From assembly GCA_015499985.1 (NCBI GenBank), contig JAAAUF010000621.1, positions 1 through 25,065 on the forward strand: 25,065 bases of DNA, in the 5' to 3' direction. Shown here one piece after another: positions 10,180 to 20,647 of the stretch. The translations under genes were made by a program, and so were the position numbers. Position 1 is the first letter of the stretch; each line of letters starts with the position of its first letter. Origin of the DNA: Haplosporangium gracile. Taxonomy: Eukaryota > Mortierellomycota > Mortierellomycetes > Mortierellales > Mortierellaceae. A model generated the notes under the pieces. The model searched no databases and was not told where the DNA came from. It was given only the letters and a program-made list of their open reading frames with translations.

Positions 10180-11423
10180 AGTTAAGATTATTTAGATTAC
10201 ATTGATGCATGGGATGGTCAGCTGATTCCAGTTTTTGGGGTGTGAGAAAATACAGTGGAGGAAGATGGAAACACGCATACAAAACACGGACGTACGAAGA
10301 CACACGCGAAGCCTTTTGGATTGCGGGCGGGAAAGTGAAGTGAGCTGTTATGAGATGTTTGTTGTTGAGTAATAACATGCCATAGCCATACGACCCTCTC
10401 CCTGACACTTGTTGGGACGCCCCCCAGAGAGAACAAAGGTATCTGTCGTCGAGGAAATTTGTTACCGAACAATTGTCAATGGCCTGATTAGATCCTCTTC
10501 TTTTAACCAACGATATGATTATGAAAAGAAAGGAGATCGGCTCAGTCGTAGTGTTCTCCCCTCTGCCCGCATATCTACTTGGCAAGGATAGATTTGTTGG
10601 GCAAAGTTGCATGTTGAGAAAATAGAGAGAAAGGTCAGGTGGGCTGAATTCGCCATGGAGGGAGAGATAGATAGGAAAATGGGGGTTGAACATGTAAATG
10701 AGTTGAAAAGACTCAACTCTAATACGATTAAGCAAAAATTTGATCGTTAATGCTCGTAGCAGAGGTGTTTTTGTTGGATGAGACGAGTCAATAAGAGGGC
10801 GGAGAGGAGGGAATCGTAGAAGGTGAGAGTGGGCATTGTAAGGGTACCTGGCAAAAAAACAACAAATTGGTTGTTTTGGAGTATCATATTGAATGAGTAT
10901 TAAGTGAATGAGTCGACAAAACAAAAAGACGTATGTGACGGAAGGCAAAGGGCTGATAGGAGAGAAAAAGAGAGGAATGAACGGCTGTTTCCGAGTGAGG
11001 TGTCGTTGACTGTTGCTACCCAGATTACCATGTCTTCCGAAAGGGGGGGGGGTTCGTACGATGAAAAAAGTGCGGAGGGAAGAGGAACCGCGGAAATTCA
11101 AAAATAATTTCCGATCGCTGGTTCATGTTCACGCACTTGTCCAATTCACACACGCGCAGCACAGAGATGAGGAAGAAGTATCCTGTTTGTGTGCTTGTGT
11201 GTGTTTGTGTAGCCCTTCTATCACGTAGCCTTGCTTCTTTGGTGATTGTCCATCCGATTCGGGAAAGTGAGAAAAGAAAGCAATAGAGCAAAAAAAAAAA
11301 AAAAAAATGTTAACTCGGTGGACTGGGGTTGCACACACGATAGCACAATGAGGAGATCGACTGATAGACAAAGTCATCCACAAGGGGTCATGGCGTGCAC
11401 GGACACAAGCTAAAGGGAAAGGG
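10180..11423. other. Intergenic region between the FGase-like and NADH dehydrogenase genes
   Basis: No gene supported. A long reverse-strand ORF (10127-11101) overlaps the end of the FGase-like CDS but has no domain, no regular start context and scattered composition, so I leave it out. The stretch holds A17 at 11290-11306, a G9 run near 11043, and a TG-rich piece near 11187-11210. Confidence 0.45.
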
Positions 11424-11432
11424 TATATAAAT
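11424..11432 (+). promoter_or_regulatory. TATA box of the NADH dehydrogenase gene
   Basis: TATATAAAT lies 156 bases upstream of the ATG at 11580. A CT-rich leader with no upstream ATG follows (TTGCTTTTCTTTTCTTCACT, then TCCTTCACAT near 11550). Spacing matches that of the TATA box before the gene at 5892. Confidence 0.7.
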
Positions 11433-11579
11433 AACAAGAGTCTGATCTGTCTTTTTGCTTTTCTTTTCTTCACTTTCCACAATCATCATCGCCTCCCTTT
11501 ATTATTGTTCTCACGGACAAGTTATCATCGCTTCTCTCGTTTCTATCTCCTTCACATATTCACACACTCTCACAAAGTC

Positions 11580-14039
11580 ATGTCGACCCTCTGCCGTAAG
11601 TACACGCAACACCAATGTTTTCACTCCTCGAGTTCGTACTATCTACGTGCGTCACAAACAACAGCAATTAACTCTCACCCCTTCTTTTTCCCTCCTCCTC
11701 CACCACTCTCCTCCTCGTCTATAATGCACCATAGACCCATCCTCCCTCCGAGGCCTCTGCACTTCCTCATCGTCATTAGCAGGTCGATCGGTTGCTAGGA
11801 AATACCTTTCCACAGCAGCAACCAAGAAACCCATGGTGACCACAACACCCTTGTCGCTCACAGGAGGATCATGGTCTACTTCTTATTTCTTGAACCCTTA
11901 TCAACAGCAGCAACAGCGGGGTATCCGCTCAGTTGGCAAGACTCAAGGTAACAAACAAGAAAAAACAACATGGAAAAAAAGAAGAAAGAAAATGGGGAGG
12001 GGGGGAGGGGGGTCGTGGGAAGCAGAGGAAAAACAAAAGTGCATTTGTATGCTGAGGTACTTGTTAGCATGTGTGTTCATCAGAGACCAGAGACTAACGT
12101 TTTGATGTTATGATGCTTAAATGATGATGATGATGATGACGATTGATGATGATAGGCCGAGTGATGATTCTGGGATCGGGATGGGGCGGGTTCAAGCTGC
12201 TAAGGGACATGGACAAGAATGCTTATCAGGTTGTAGCCGTCTCCCCTCGGTAAGTCTTATTTCATCGACTTGTACTACGATTTGTATTAGTAACCTCTTT
12301 TTTTGCGGGGTTAGTGAGAGAGAGAGAGGACGACGATAACGTGGTGCATGACGTTCATTTTACACTACCGCACCATTGCACTATTTGTCAATCTGTTTGA
12401 TATTTTCTACGGAAAAAAGAGAGCGCCGTCGTTTGTCGATCTATCTCCGTCCTACTCGGAAAGTCCTAGTTTGACACTTGCGCAGTGTGACTACTGCAGC
12501 AGACACTCAACATCTTCGGGGTCTCAAATATTACTTTTGTAATTTTTTATGTGACCAGCAGACAATGAAAAAAAAAACCGGTTTCCTAACCTTCCTTCTC
12601 TTTCGGATCTCCTCCATATACTATCCAATAGTAACCACTTCTTGTTCACGCCATTGCTGGCAAGCACATCCGTCGGGACTCTGGAATTCAGATGCATCAC
12701 AGAGCCCGTTAGAGGCTATACAAGGAACGTGGAGTACCACCAGGCCTGGTGCGATACCGTCGATTTCGAACAGTCCAAGGTCGACTGCACCCTCAACCTT
12801 TCGACCGTCCCCGCAACTCACATCACCGACCCCGCAACCCATACTTTACAACAGATCACCAACAACCAAAAGAACCACCTTTCTCTCAACTATGATCATC
12901 TCATCATTGCCGTCGGCTCGTACTCTAACACGTTCAACATCCCTGGAGTCAAGGAACATGCCTTCTTCCTCAAGGAAGTCTCGGATGCTCGCAAGATCCG
13001 GTCCCGAGTCCTGGAGTGCTTTGAGCGTGCCGAGATGTCGCGTTCGGACGAGGAGAAGAATGGGCTCTTGCATTTCGCCGTCGTCGGCGGTGGGCCTACC
13101 GGTGTTGAATTCTCGTCCGAGTTGCATGATTTCATCCGCGAGGATTGTTCAAGACTTTTTCCCGGGTTGATGAACCATGTCACACTGGCGGTCTATGATG
13201 TTGCACCGACGATCCTGGCCAGCTTTGACAAGTCACTGTCCGAGTACTGTATGACCAAATTCAAACGATCGGGAATTGAGGTCCGGACGGGAACTGTGGT
13301 GGAGAGGGTCGAGGATGGCAAGTTGGTGTTGAAGAATGGCAAGCAAATTCCTTTCGGTTGTTTGGTCTGGTCGACGGGTCTGACCGAGAACCCGATGACA
13401 GCCTCGCTGGAGAACAAGATCTTGAAGTCCAAATCTAAGAGAATTATGACGGATCCTTACCTTCGCGTCCTTGATAATGAAGGAAAGGTCATTCCTAACG
13501 TCTATGCTCTCGGCGATTGCGCTACTATCAAGGGTACGTTTCCTCATTTCATTTTCTTTGCTGTTTTCTTTTAAATGTCAACCACCTCACTTTCAGACTC
13601 CCTTAAAACAATCGCTAACTGTTTTTCTCTTTGAACTTCAATATGAAAAATAGACCACGAGCTGCCACAGACGGCCCAGGTGGCGAACCAGCAGGCAATC
13701 TACCTGCGTAAGGCCCTCAACAAGCTTGCCAAACAACCCGAGAAATCCTTCTCAGACGTCACCGCTCCCTTCTCGTTTAAAAACCTGGGTTCGATGGCAT
13801 ATATTGGCAACTGGGAGGCCGTGGTGGATATGACAAAGATCAACGAGAACGCCAAGGAATCGGGTACATTGGCGTGGGTGTTCTGGAGGAGTTCGTATTT
13901 GACGATGAGTGTGTCGATGAGGAACAAGATGATTATCCCGATGTATTGGCTCATGACTTGGGTCTTTGGACGAGATGTGTCGTCCTTCCAGGAGTATGAC
14001 CGGAGGAAGCGGCTTATGAATGCCGAGCGCGAGGGATAG
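11580..14039 (+). CDS. Mitochondrial type II NADH:ubiquinone oxidoreductase (NDH-2, NDE/NDI class), five exons
   Basis: Exons 11580-11595, 11783-11947, 12156-12249, 12632-13533 and 13654-14039 join to 1563 bases, exactly 520 residues plus TAG. Introns 2-4 carry CTAAC branch sites. This single-subunit flavoenzyme passes electrons from NADH to ubiquinone without pumping protons. The N-terminus (MSTLCRRSVARKYLSTAATK) is basic and rich in Ser/Thr, a good matrix-targeting sequence. Motifs: first dinucleotide/FAD fold VMILGSGWGGFKLL (about 63-76); YDHLIIAVGS (about 179-188); second Rossmann fold VVGGGPTGVEFSSEL (about 242-256), with an acidic residue after the next strand (VYDVAP), favouring NADH over NADPH; YALGDCA (383-389), which binds FAD; AQVANQQ (about 400-406), in the quinone-site region; and an amphipathic C-terminal membrane anchor, MRNKMIIPMYWLMTWVFGRD. 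There is no EF-hand insert. Length fits NDI1/NDE1. Whether it faces matrix or intermembrane space cannot be told here. Confidence 0.96.
11777..11782 (+). promoter_or_regulatory. Tandem NAGNAG 3' splice acceptor of NADH dehydrogenase intron 1
   Basis: TAGCAG offers two acceptors three bases apart. Use of the second gives MSTLCRRSVARK; use of the first gives MSTLCPGRSVARK. Both keep the frame, and the change lies in the mitochondrial targeting sequence. I chose the second because it gives the more basic presequence. Confidence 0.6.
12118..12154 (+). repeat. (GAT)n microsatellite directly before the exon 3 acceptor
   Basis: ATGATGATGATGATGATGAC followed by GATTGATGATGATAG fills the last ~37 bases of NADH dehydrogenase intron 2, replacing the usual pyrimidine tract. 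The likely branch site CTAAC is at 12094-12098, 57 bases before the acceptor. Confidence 0.75.
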
Positions 14040-14480
14040 ATACATATATTTGGTTGAGAGAGGTGGAGGTGGGTAATGATTTATTTTTCTTTCTAGCAAC
14101 GAACATACAACAGCAAACTCCAACAATAGAACATGGCATCGCATTTTTCTTACTTATTTTGAATGAACGAAAAGATAACAACAACAATCAAGTTTTCGTA
14201 CCATTTTTTCCATCTGACCAATGAGGCTGAATGAAAGGTGGTTTCGTTTCGGTGATCATGGTCAGTATGTCTGATATGAGATTGATTGAATTGTAACCAG
14301 TTGATGCTCTATTAGATTTATTTCAGGTACACGGCTTCAGAAAGAGAAGAAAATAAAGAGAAGGGGTGAAGAAAACGAACGCCGAAAGTAGATTCTTTTG
14401 TTGGAGGATCGCATTGAACTGTCAACAAGCCCCAATAGAACTCCGCCTCCTTCTCCACAGATTTTTCGTCCACAGGGACG
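14040..14480. other. 3' flank of NADH dehydrogenase gene and promoter of the next gene
   Basis: There is no gene here. AATAAA at about 14352-14357 is the nearest standard poly(A) signal after the NADH dehydrogenase stop, 313 bases downstream; T-rich DNA lies closer, at about 14080. The right end carries the TATA box of the next unit. Confidence 0.4.
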
Positions 14481-14488
14481 TATAAAAA
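14481..14488 (+). promoter_or_regulatory. TATA box upstream of the damaged gene
   Basis: TATAAAAA is followed by a long CT-rich leader (about 14510-14740), with the first ATG at 14743 in a good context (ACAACCATG). The promoter looks intact although the coding region behind it does not. Confidence 0.5.
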
Positions 14489-14742
14489 AAAAACGTTCGC
14501 CACCAATTTGCCTTCACCTTCTTTCCTTCTTCCCTTTCGCTCTTAACTTTCAACAAGCAACAACGACCCAACTCCTTCTTTCATTCCTTTCCATTGCTCC
14601 TAACTACTCTTTTCTCTCTTATCTAACCAGAATCACACTCCTCTCTCTTCACTCACTCTTCCTTTCATCCTCCTTCACTTATACCCTTCCTTCCTTCACT
14701 TTCATTCATACTTCCCTCGCTTCCTTACGCGTAAACACAACC

Positions 14743-17308
14743 ATGTCCTCAACTCTCTCCCAATCACCAAAATAACACCCACCAGACTCGACCTCACCGT
14801 CGATTGGTTCAAATGCAAAAGCCTACGTCTGCCTCCTCAACGCTCTCATTCCTGCCTCGAACTTCCACGACCACCACCACCGGCACCCCAAGGTAATTTT
14901 TCAACAGTCTCTGTTTGTTTATGTTACATGCTTCCGCCTCCCTTCTCTCATTGTTTATGGAAAAGCACATAAGAGAACGTGATTGGAATTGACTAACGAT
15001 GCTCGCTTACTTGGAATCGCGGAATCAAACGCAAACTAGGTTTCCCTCAAACAACAGGCACAATCAAATACAATCGGTAATACAGCGCCAAATTAATCAG
15101 TGCAACAATACTAACAGCAAAGGAAAAAAAGTGAATTTCAACTGGTAGACGGGACAACACATCTCACAACTCAGAACATACTTGCTCGACAATGCAGTCA
15201 AGGGGAGCAAAGGATACTCGACAATCGTTCTTTTATATGTTAACTCCCTTCTACATATAGGTCCCAGCCATTATTTAATTGAAATAATACGCCGCCATTA
15301 AGGTTTGGATCCACAGTACCGCCATATGGGAACCGGGACCGGACAAGTTTCCTTTTGCCACTCAGTACGTCCTCGTTGTCTTTAACTTCCGCTCTTTTTT
15401 CTTCTTCCACTCTCCCTCACATAGCCCCTCTTAACAATCAACAGTACTGTCCTCGCATGCTTACTAACTCTATTTTCTGTGCTTGTTTGCCACCATTTCA
15501 TCTCAGTAGGCGCCAAGACTGTCGGGAACCACACCTTCCAATCCTTCCTTCCCGCAACCTCAACCTGGGCTGCCCGTTCTGCACCCACCACCATCGCGCA
15601 CGACACCCTCACCGTCAACACCGTTGAGCCAGCTGTAAGTAAACTCTACTACTTTCTTCTTTTTTGGGAGTCGCTAGCCAGGCAATGAGAGGATTTATGA
15701 AAAGTGTGATGAACATTCCTATTAGCGGCCCTTTTGTTTTGTTCATGCTGTTTCTCAATTTAGGACACGACCATGTCCGCTGGAGTTGAGATGCAACGCC
15801 ACGACTCGGTCATTTCCCTCGACCCAAGACTGGTCTTAGGTGATGTTATGTTTCAAAATATTGTCGCTTATAATTTCTTGTACAATCTATTATGTTTGAT
15901 GAACAAGGATGCTAACGACGAACCATCCTTGATCACTTTTTCCTAGGCTCAAGATAAGGAGGACCTCTTTTTTATGAAAGCGCTTGAAATTAAGTTTGTA
16001 GACGGATCTATCGTCACCGTTGCTTAGGCTCGAGCCCAGCTGTATGGAATTGGCGAAGGCATCTCTATCATGGAGTCACCACCTTGCAAGTCACCTGCCC
16101 CTGTCACCGCCAAGGTCACTGCTACTGCTGCTACACTTACGTCTACTAGCTTTGGCATGAACTTGCGCATGGGAAGAACGCACCCTTTGTCCAAACAAAT
16201 TGGCTTGACCGCAACATCGGACGCAGGGGGGCTTACAGACCATGTCGGTGCAGACGGAGCGGATGTCACTGCCACGGAGAACGACATGGCGGTGGGATCC
16301 CCAATTGAAGGCCTGGCAGTGGCAGGAGCAGTTGGAGCAGCCGATATCAACGATACCACCGCAAACACCAACCGCGCCAACACCAACAACATGAGCGACA
16401 CCGATGATGCTAATGCTGGCGAGAACTCCAATGCAGGCAACACAACTTTCTCGACTAACATCAATGCCAACGCTGGCGCTAACACAGCTACTGTGGGTCA
16501 GACAGCTAACAACCAACTGATCCTCTAACAGCATGCTGCCCAGGAGTTCATCGCAGTGCAGCATCAGCTTCAAGGCCTCCATCGCTGCCTGAACGAGTCA
16601 ATGCAGAACCAACAGCAGCGTCTCCAGAAGTACGACCGTATTATGCACTCTGGCAAGGGAACCAACGTCAACGGTATTCACAAAAAGCGCAAGGAAGTTG
16701 CCGACCTAACTCGACAGCAAGTCACGATTCTTCTGAAACAAATTGATAATCTGCAAACTAGCCAGCTGCAGAAGATGATAGCCCTTGACGCATCAGGTGT
16801 TGCCAAGGACATTATCAAGGTACTGACACGCCAGCCTTCCGTTTTGACAGAGCAAGCGGTCTTGTCAGCAGAGCAAGAGGTTGAGCAGGCGCTGGTCCAG
16901 GCCACTCAGCATGTCGGACAGCAGCATGTGGCGGAGAAGTCAACCAAGCAGGTACAAGTTGAAGCATACCAAGAGTTTGGACAGCGCCAGGCGTCGATGC
17001 AAAACAGCAACTACCTCACTTTGGTCGCTGGAAACAATGGAGTCAGCACTGCCGCGGGCGTCTCGACAAACGCCATCACCTTGCTCAACAACAACCCGGC
17101 TATGAAGAACCTCAATCTACCAGGAGGCATTGACACCGGCATGGAACGTAGTGGAGACACAACGCCTCCCGACGCCGACAGTCAGGATGGTATTGGGGGC
17201 GTAGGACCTGCTGGTCAGTTGAGTTATCAAGGTTTCAGTATAAATCGGAGGAAGCGGTCCACGAGTACCGAGCGCGAGAGATACAGTAGATTTAGATCGA
17301 ACCGGTAG
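14743..17308 (+). pseudogene. Damaged multi-exon gene of unknown family (coiled-coil C-terminal part)
   Basis: Coding-like pieces: 14743-14892 (MSSTLSQSPK, then TAA, then a stretch ending DHHHRHPK), 15261-15364 (KVWIHSTAIWEPGPDKFPFA), 15507-15634 (GAKTVGNHTFQSFLPATSTW on), 15764-15844, and 15947-17308. Splice signals are good: GTAATT, GTACGT with a TACTAAC branch, GTAAGT, and acceptors with CTAAC upstream. Stops interrupt the reading at 14773, 15276, 15285, 16025 and 16526, and the join of pieces two and three is off by one base. Pieces two and three faintly recall arrestin-like beta-sandwich sequence (WEPGPDKFPF; GNHTF), a weak suggestion only. The C-terminal part has an Asn/Ala/Thr-rich linker, Gln/Leu-rich likely coiled coils (about 16560-16800) and a basic end (RRKRS, RERERYSRF). 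Alternatives are a live gene with more introns than I can place, or two shorter genes from 16070 or 16601. Confidence 0.5.
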
Positions 17309-17625
17309 ATTAAGGCGGGAGGTGGTGGAAGGGTGGAAGGGTGGATATTGATTTTTCTCTTTCTTTTTTTTTTTCTTCCCACTACCGAACATTCAATAGT
17401 AAAGTTTTACAATTAATGATCATGTTCTCGCCTGTTCTGCTCCCAATTCATTTAACTATCCATCCCTCTTGAATCTCTTCTATGTGGAATTGAGTTTGGC
17501 CCTATCCTTCCCTCTCTCTCCCTCTCTCTCTTTCTACTCTTGATTGCTGTAGGTGTATGTCCTTCCCTACCAATCGTCAAACAAATTAAGGAAAAATTAA
17601 AGCAAAATGAAGGGGATAGGGAACT

Positions 17626-17644
17626 GACTCGAGGTAGTCGAGTC
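17626..17644. repeat. Perfect 7-bp inverted repeat
   Basis: GACTCGA and TCGAGTC flank the loop GGTAG, about 320 bases after the stop of the damaged gene. A nearby TTCAAATCTCG recalls a tRNA T-arm, but no cloverleaf can be drawn. No function is assigned. Confidence 0.45.
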
Positions 17645-18733
17645 CGGGGGTCTTTAAATTCAAATCTCGTTTGATCTTGTCCCTATTGTTCCCATTCAAA
17701 AAATCTCTCGCTTCATGAAATGTCATCGCCCCCGTGGTCATTTCAAACGACAGAGAGAACAAAAAAAAAAGGTTTTTTGATCAAATGAAAGAAAGGTACA
17801 TACAATAGCAATAAAAACAACAACAACAAAAAAAAAAAAAGACGAGTCCCCTTCGTTCTTGGTTTGTTTTTGTGTGTGCATCGCTTTGTTTTATTTTCTA
17901 CCACCCTTTATTCTCCCTTTGATGCCTTGGCCCTGCCTTTTTTTTTTTTAAAAAAAAAACACGTCTAGGGATAGGATAGGGAAAAAGGGGGAGTCAAGAA
18001 GCTAGGCGCTAAACCATCCCATTAGATAAGGAATACCGTTATGAGAAAGAATGGATGAGATATAGATCGCAATTGTTTCCCCTCGGTGGCGAAAGAGGGG
18101 AAGAGAAGTAGACGCCCCCTCCCCCCCCCTCCTCCTTTTCTCCCTCTTCTCCTTACTCTCTCTCCTTCTTTGTTAAGGATTTCATGAACAAAAAAAACGA
18201 AAAAGGGATTATTTCCGTCGTCATCATCATGCAGGGTACAAGGGTTGGAGAAAGGGAATGAAAAAAGAAAAAAAAAAAAAGGAAAAGGGAAAAAAAAGCC
18301 CAGCGCTCTTCTTGTTTCGCCTACATATGCACATGGAAGATGGTGATGGTGATGGTGATGGAAGGGATGCGCAAGGCAAAAACAAACAAACAAATAAACA
18401 GACAATAGGAGAGGCGCATGAGAGCTTCCATCGAATCCATGAGAAGACCAAGGTGAGAAATTATATGCATGACAGACTTTGACTCGCGAACTACATAGTA
18501 CATAACCATCGAGTTTTTCGTAGCCACCTCAACCACCATTCTCATTACAAGAAATTATACGTAAACACAAACATAAAAAATAGGACTAACAGTGCAAATT
18601 GTCAAACTGAGCCTTCTGGAAGAAGAAAACAATGGTGAGCAGACTCGGATGAATATCCAACTCTTCTTCTTCTTCTTCTTCTTTTTCTTCAGCCTCGAGA
18701 GAGGACCCATATATGAACATTCATCGATTGTTG

Positions 18734-18757
18734 GAGAGAGAGAGAGAGAGAGAGAGA
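18734..18757. repeat. (GA)12 microsatellite
   Basis: An uninterrupted GA run leads into an A- and GAA-rich stretch. A TTC repeat lies about 60 bases upstream, so a purine and a pyrimidine tract sit close together on the same strand. Confidence 0.85.
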
Positions 18758-19427
18758 AAAAAGAAACGGAGAAGAAGAGGAGTTGCGAGTTGTATTTACG
18801 CCATCGTGTATATATTTTTGTTGGGCGATGTTCCATTGTTCCAGAACCGCAGCGCTCACTTGCTTCGATCGTTTGCTGACCCGATGATGAGTTCTGCTGG
18901 CATAAATGGAGCCACGTTGATCCTGCTCGAATATCCTCAACTTGCAATCTCAAACTTTGACTCGAGAAGAGAGGAAGGAAAAGAAATGTATCTTTTTCTT
19001 TCTCCATCCAATCCTGCAAAGGCATAAGTGTCATTTCCGTCGGGAATCGGTGGAATCGGAATAATCGTGTCATCCATCAACGACAAAACTATCGCCAGAA
19101 ACTGGATGGATACACACACCCATACATCCATCCAATCCTTGCTCTTTCTCTCTGTTCTGTTTTGCCAATTCGGCGTAGCCTTTTTGTCATTCATTCTCCC
19201 CCCCTCCCCCTTCTTCATTATACTATTATTATTCTGCCTTGCCTTGCTCTGCATTGTGATTGTATCGCACCCCTCCCTCCTCCGTCTTCTCCTCTTTTTC
19301 CTCCTGTTCGATGTCATTTCTAACAATTGTCCACGTTACAAGGGTAAGTAACCAAGTACCCATCACCCTTTTGCCACCGTCTAGAAACCCCCCTTGCGCA
19401 TAATATTTGTCAATTTTCATCCTTTCT

Positions 19428-19458
<31 letters not shown>

Positions 19459-20197
19459 GCACTTTCGACTTTGTGTGTTCAGGCGTAATCTTTTCTTAGC
19501 GTTTTGGTTTCTCCTCTCTCCCTTTGTCGGTTGGTGTAGTAATGTGGTAGTAAATAGTAGTTGTGGTGTGTGTCGGGTCACATTTCAGCCTGTTTGATTT
19601 CATAGGGCGACGGCTCTTTTTGCCCTCCCTTTCTTCTTTTGTCTCTGGCTCTCTGACTGACTGACGGACAAATCCCTGACCTGACCTTTTGGCTGGGCTT
19701 GGGGCTGGGCTTGCTGAGTTTACTTTTGTGAAAGACAATTCGAGGCAGAAAATGGAGTGAGCCAAGCAAAGAGAGTTTAGCGAGGGTATAGTACATCAAA
19801 GAGTAATGCATTATCATTGAAGACAATAGGTAAAAGGGAGTGAGCCCTACTGGGTAGGGAGAGGAGAGGGAGTTTGTATGTTTTTCTTTCTTTGTTCTGT
19901 TTGGGCTGGTTCCTCTTACTATTAGATATACCCTTATAGAGTTCCCTTGTCTAGCCTTTTCTTGCCCTCCCTTGCGCCCGCATCTCCCTTTGTTTATTAT
20001 GCATTAGTTTTCATTCCCGCCCATTTTTAATTGTCTATTACAAAAGAGATCTACTCTGGGAGGGAGCCTGTACCCCTTTCTTTGCTCATTCACAATGGAC
20101 TAATGGATGGAAAGAGTGCCTACCAAGTGAATGGAAGAATGAATGAATGACTGAATGAATGAATGAATGTTAGAGTGCTGATTCATAATAATCGCTC

Positions 20198-20255
20198 TTT
20201 TTTTTTTTTTTTTTTTTTTTTTTCCTTTTAATTTTTTTTTTTTTTTTTTTTTTTT
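20198..20255. repeat. Two long T homopolymers (T26 and T24)
   Basis: T26 at 20198-20223 and T24 at 20232-20255 are separated by CCTTTTAA. They lie about 300 bases upstream of the cyclin ATG. Exact lengths are uncertain because homopolymers are error-prone in sequencing. Poly(dA:dT) tracts this long normally exclude nucleosomes, so this could mark the cyclin promoter. Confidence 0.8.
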
Positions 20256-20328
20256 GATTGCTTGAGTCTGTCTCTCTCGTTCTCTTCTTTGTCGTGCTCG
20301 TCCCCTTTCTACCCCCTTCCCGCCCAAT

Positions 20329-20403
20329 ATGCAAACAGTCGAATACTACAATAGTCATTCTTCTTTCTTGTTATACTTTGATCAGATCAGTCTGTGTCTT
20401 TGA
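20329..20403 (+). promoter_or_regulatory. Possible short upstream ORF in the cyclin leader (24 aa)
   Basis: An ATG at 20329 opens a 24-codon frame ending in TGA at 20401-20403, 146 bases before the cyclin ATG. If transcription starts to its left, it would reduce initiation at the main start. If it starts to its right, the ORF is meaningless. The sequence alone does not show the start site. Confidence 0.25.
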
Positions 20404-20549
20404 GCCTCTTTGCCTTTTATCCTCCTCGTCTTCATCCTTCTTCATCCTTTCTTCTTCTTCTTCTTCACTCTCCACCCCATTCCACTCCTCCTTTAAACCT
20501 CCACTCCTCCTCCTTCGACCTGGCGCCCTCCAGACTGCTCGACACCAAT

Positions 20550-20608
20550 ATGGACTCACACCCATACTATCCCAACTCCCACTCTTCTTACTCCCGCCAC
20601 TCACACCC

Positions 20609-20647
<39 letters not shown>

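Larger units (their letters stand above)
17309..20549. other. 3.2 kb low-complexity intergenic region upstream of the cyclin gene
   Basis: No protein or RNA gene is supported. Contents include A10-A14 and T11 runs around 17760-17960, a perfect 7-bp hairpin at 17626-17644, (GGTGAT)n near 18339-18361, (TTC)n at about 18663-18690, (GA)12 at 18734-18757, (CT)n at about 19436-19458, (GAAT)n at 20136-20169 and two T-runs at 20198-20255. ORFs in it, on either strand, translate these repeats (poly-Lys, poly-Ser/Leu). The last part must include the cyclin promoter and leader. A CT-rich leader runs from about 20270 to 20545. Confidence 0.5.

Noticed and set aside
10127..11101. 324-codon reverse-strand ORF between the FGase-like and NADH dehydrogenase genes
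   Set aside because: No recognisable domain, irregular composition, and it overlaps the 3' end of a well-supported gene on the other strand. It is most likely a chance open frame.
12478..13170. 230-codon plus-strand ORF overlapping NADH dehydrogenase exon 4
   Set aside because: It is a shadow in another frame. The NDH-2 frame has all the family motifs and clean splice joins.
14743..17308. Altered genetic code with TAA/TAG read as Gln
   Set aside because: Neighbouring intact genes end cleanly at TAA (6500), TGA (10152), TAG (14039) and TAA (23384), and the damaged gene also has a frame mismatch between exons.
17626..17700. tRNA-like piece (hairpin followed by TTCAAATCTCG)
   Set aside because: No acceptor stem or anticodon arm can be drawn around it, and the A-box is missing.
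18022..19073. Several reverse-strand ORFs with poly-Lys, poly-Phe or Ser/Leu runs
   Set aside because: They translate homopolymers and CT/GA microsatellites and lack any domain.
20394..20549. N-terminal extension of the cyclin from a GTG at 20394
   Set aside because: Fungal nuclear genes rarely start at GTG. The extension translates the CT-rich leader (Ser/Leu/Pro), and an ATG in good context follows at 20550.
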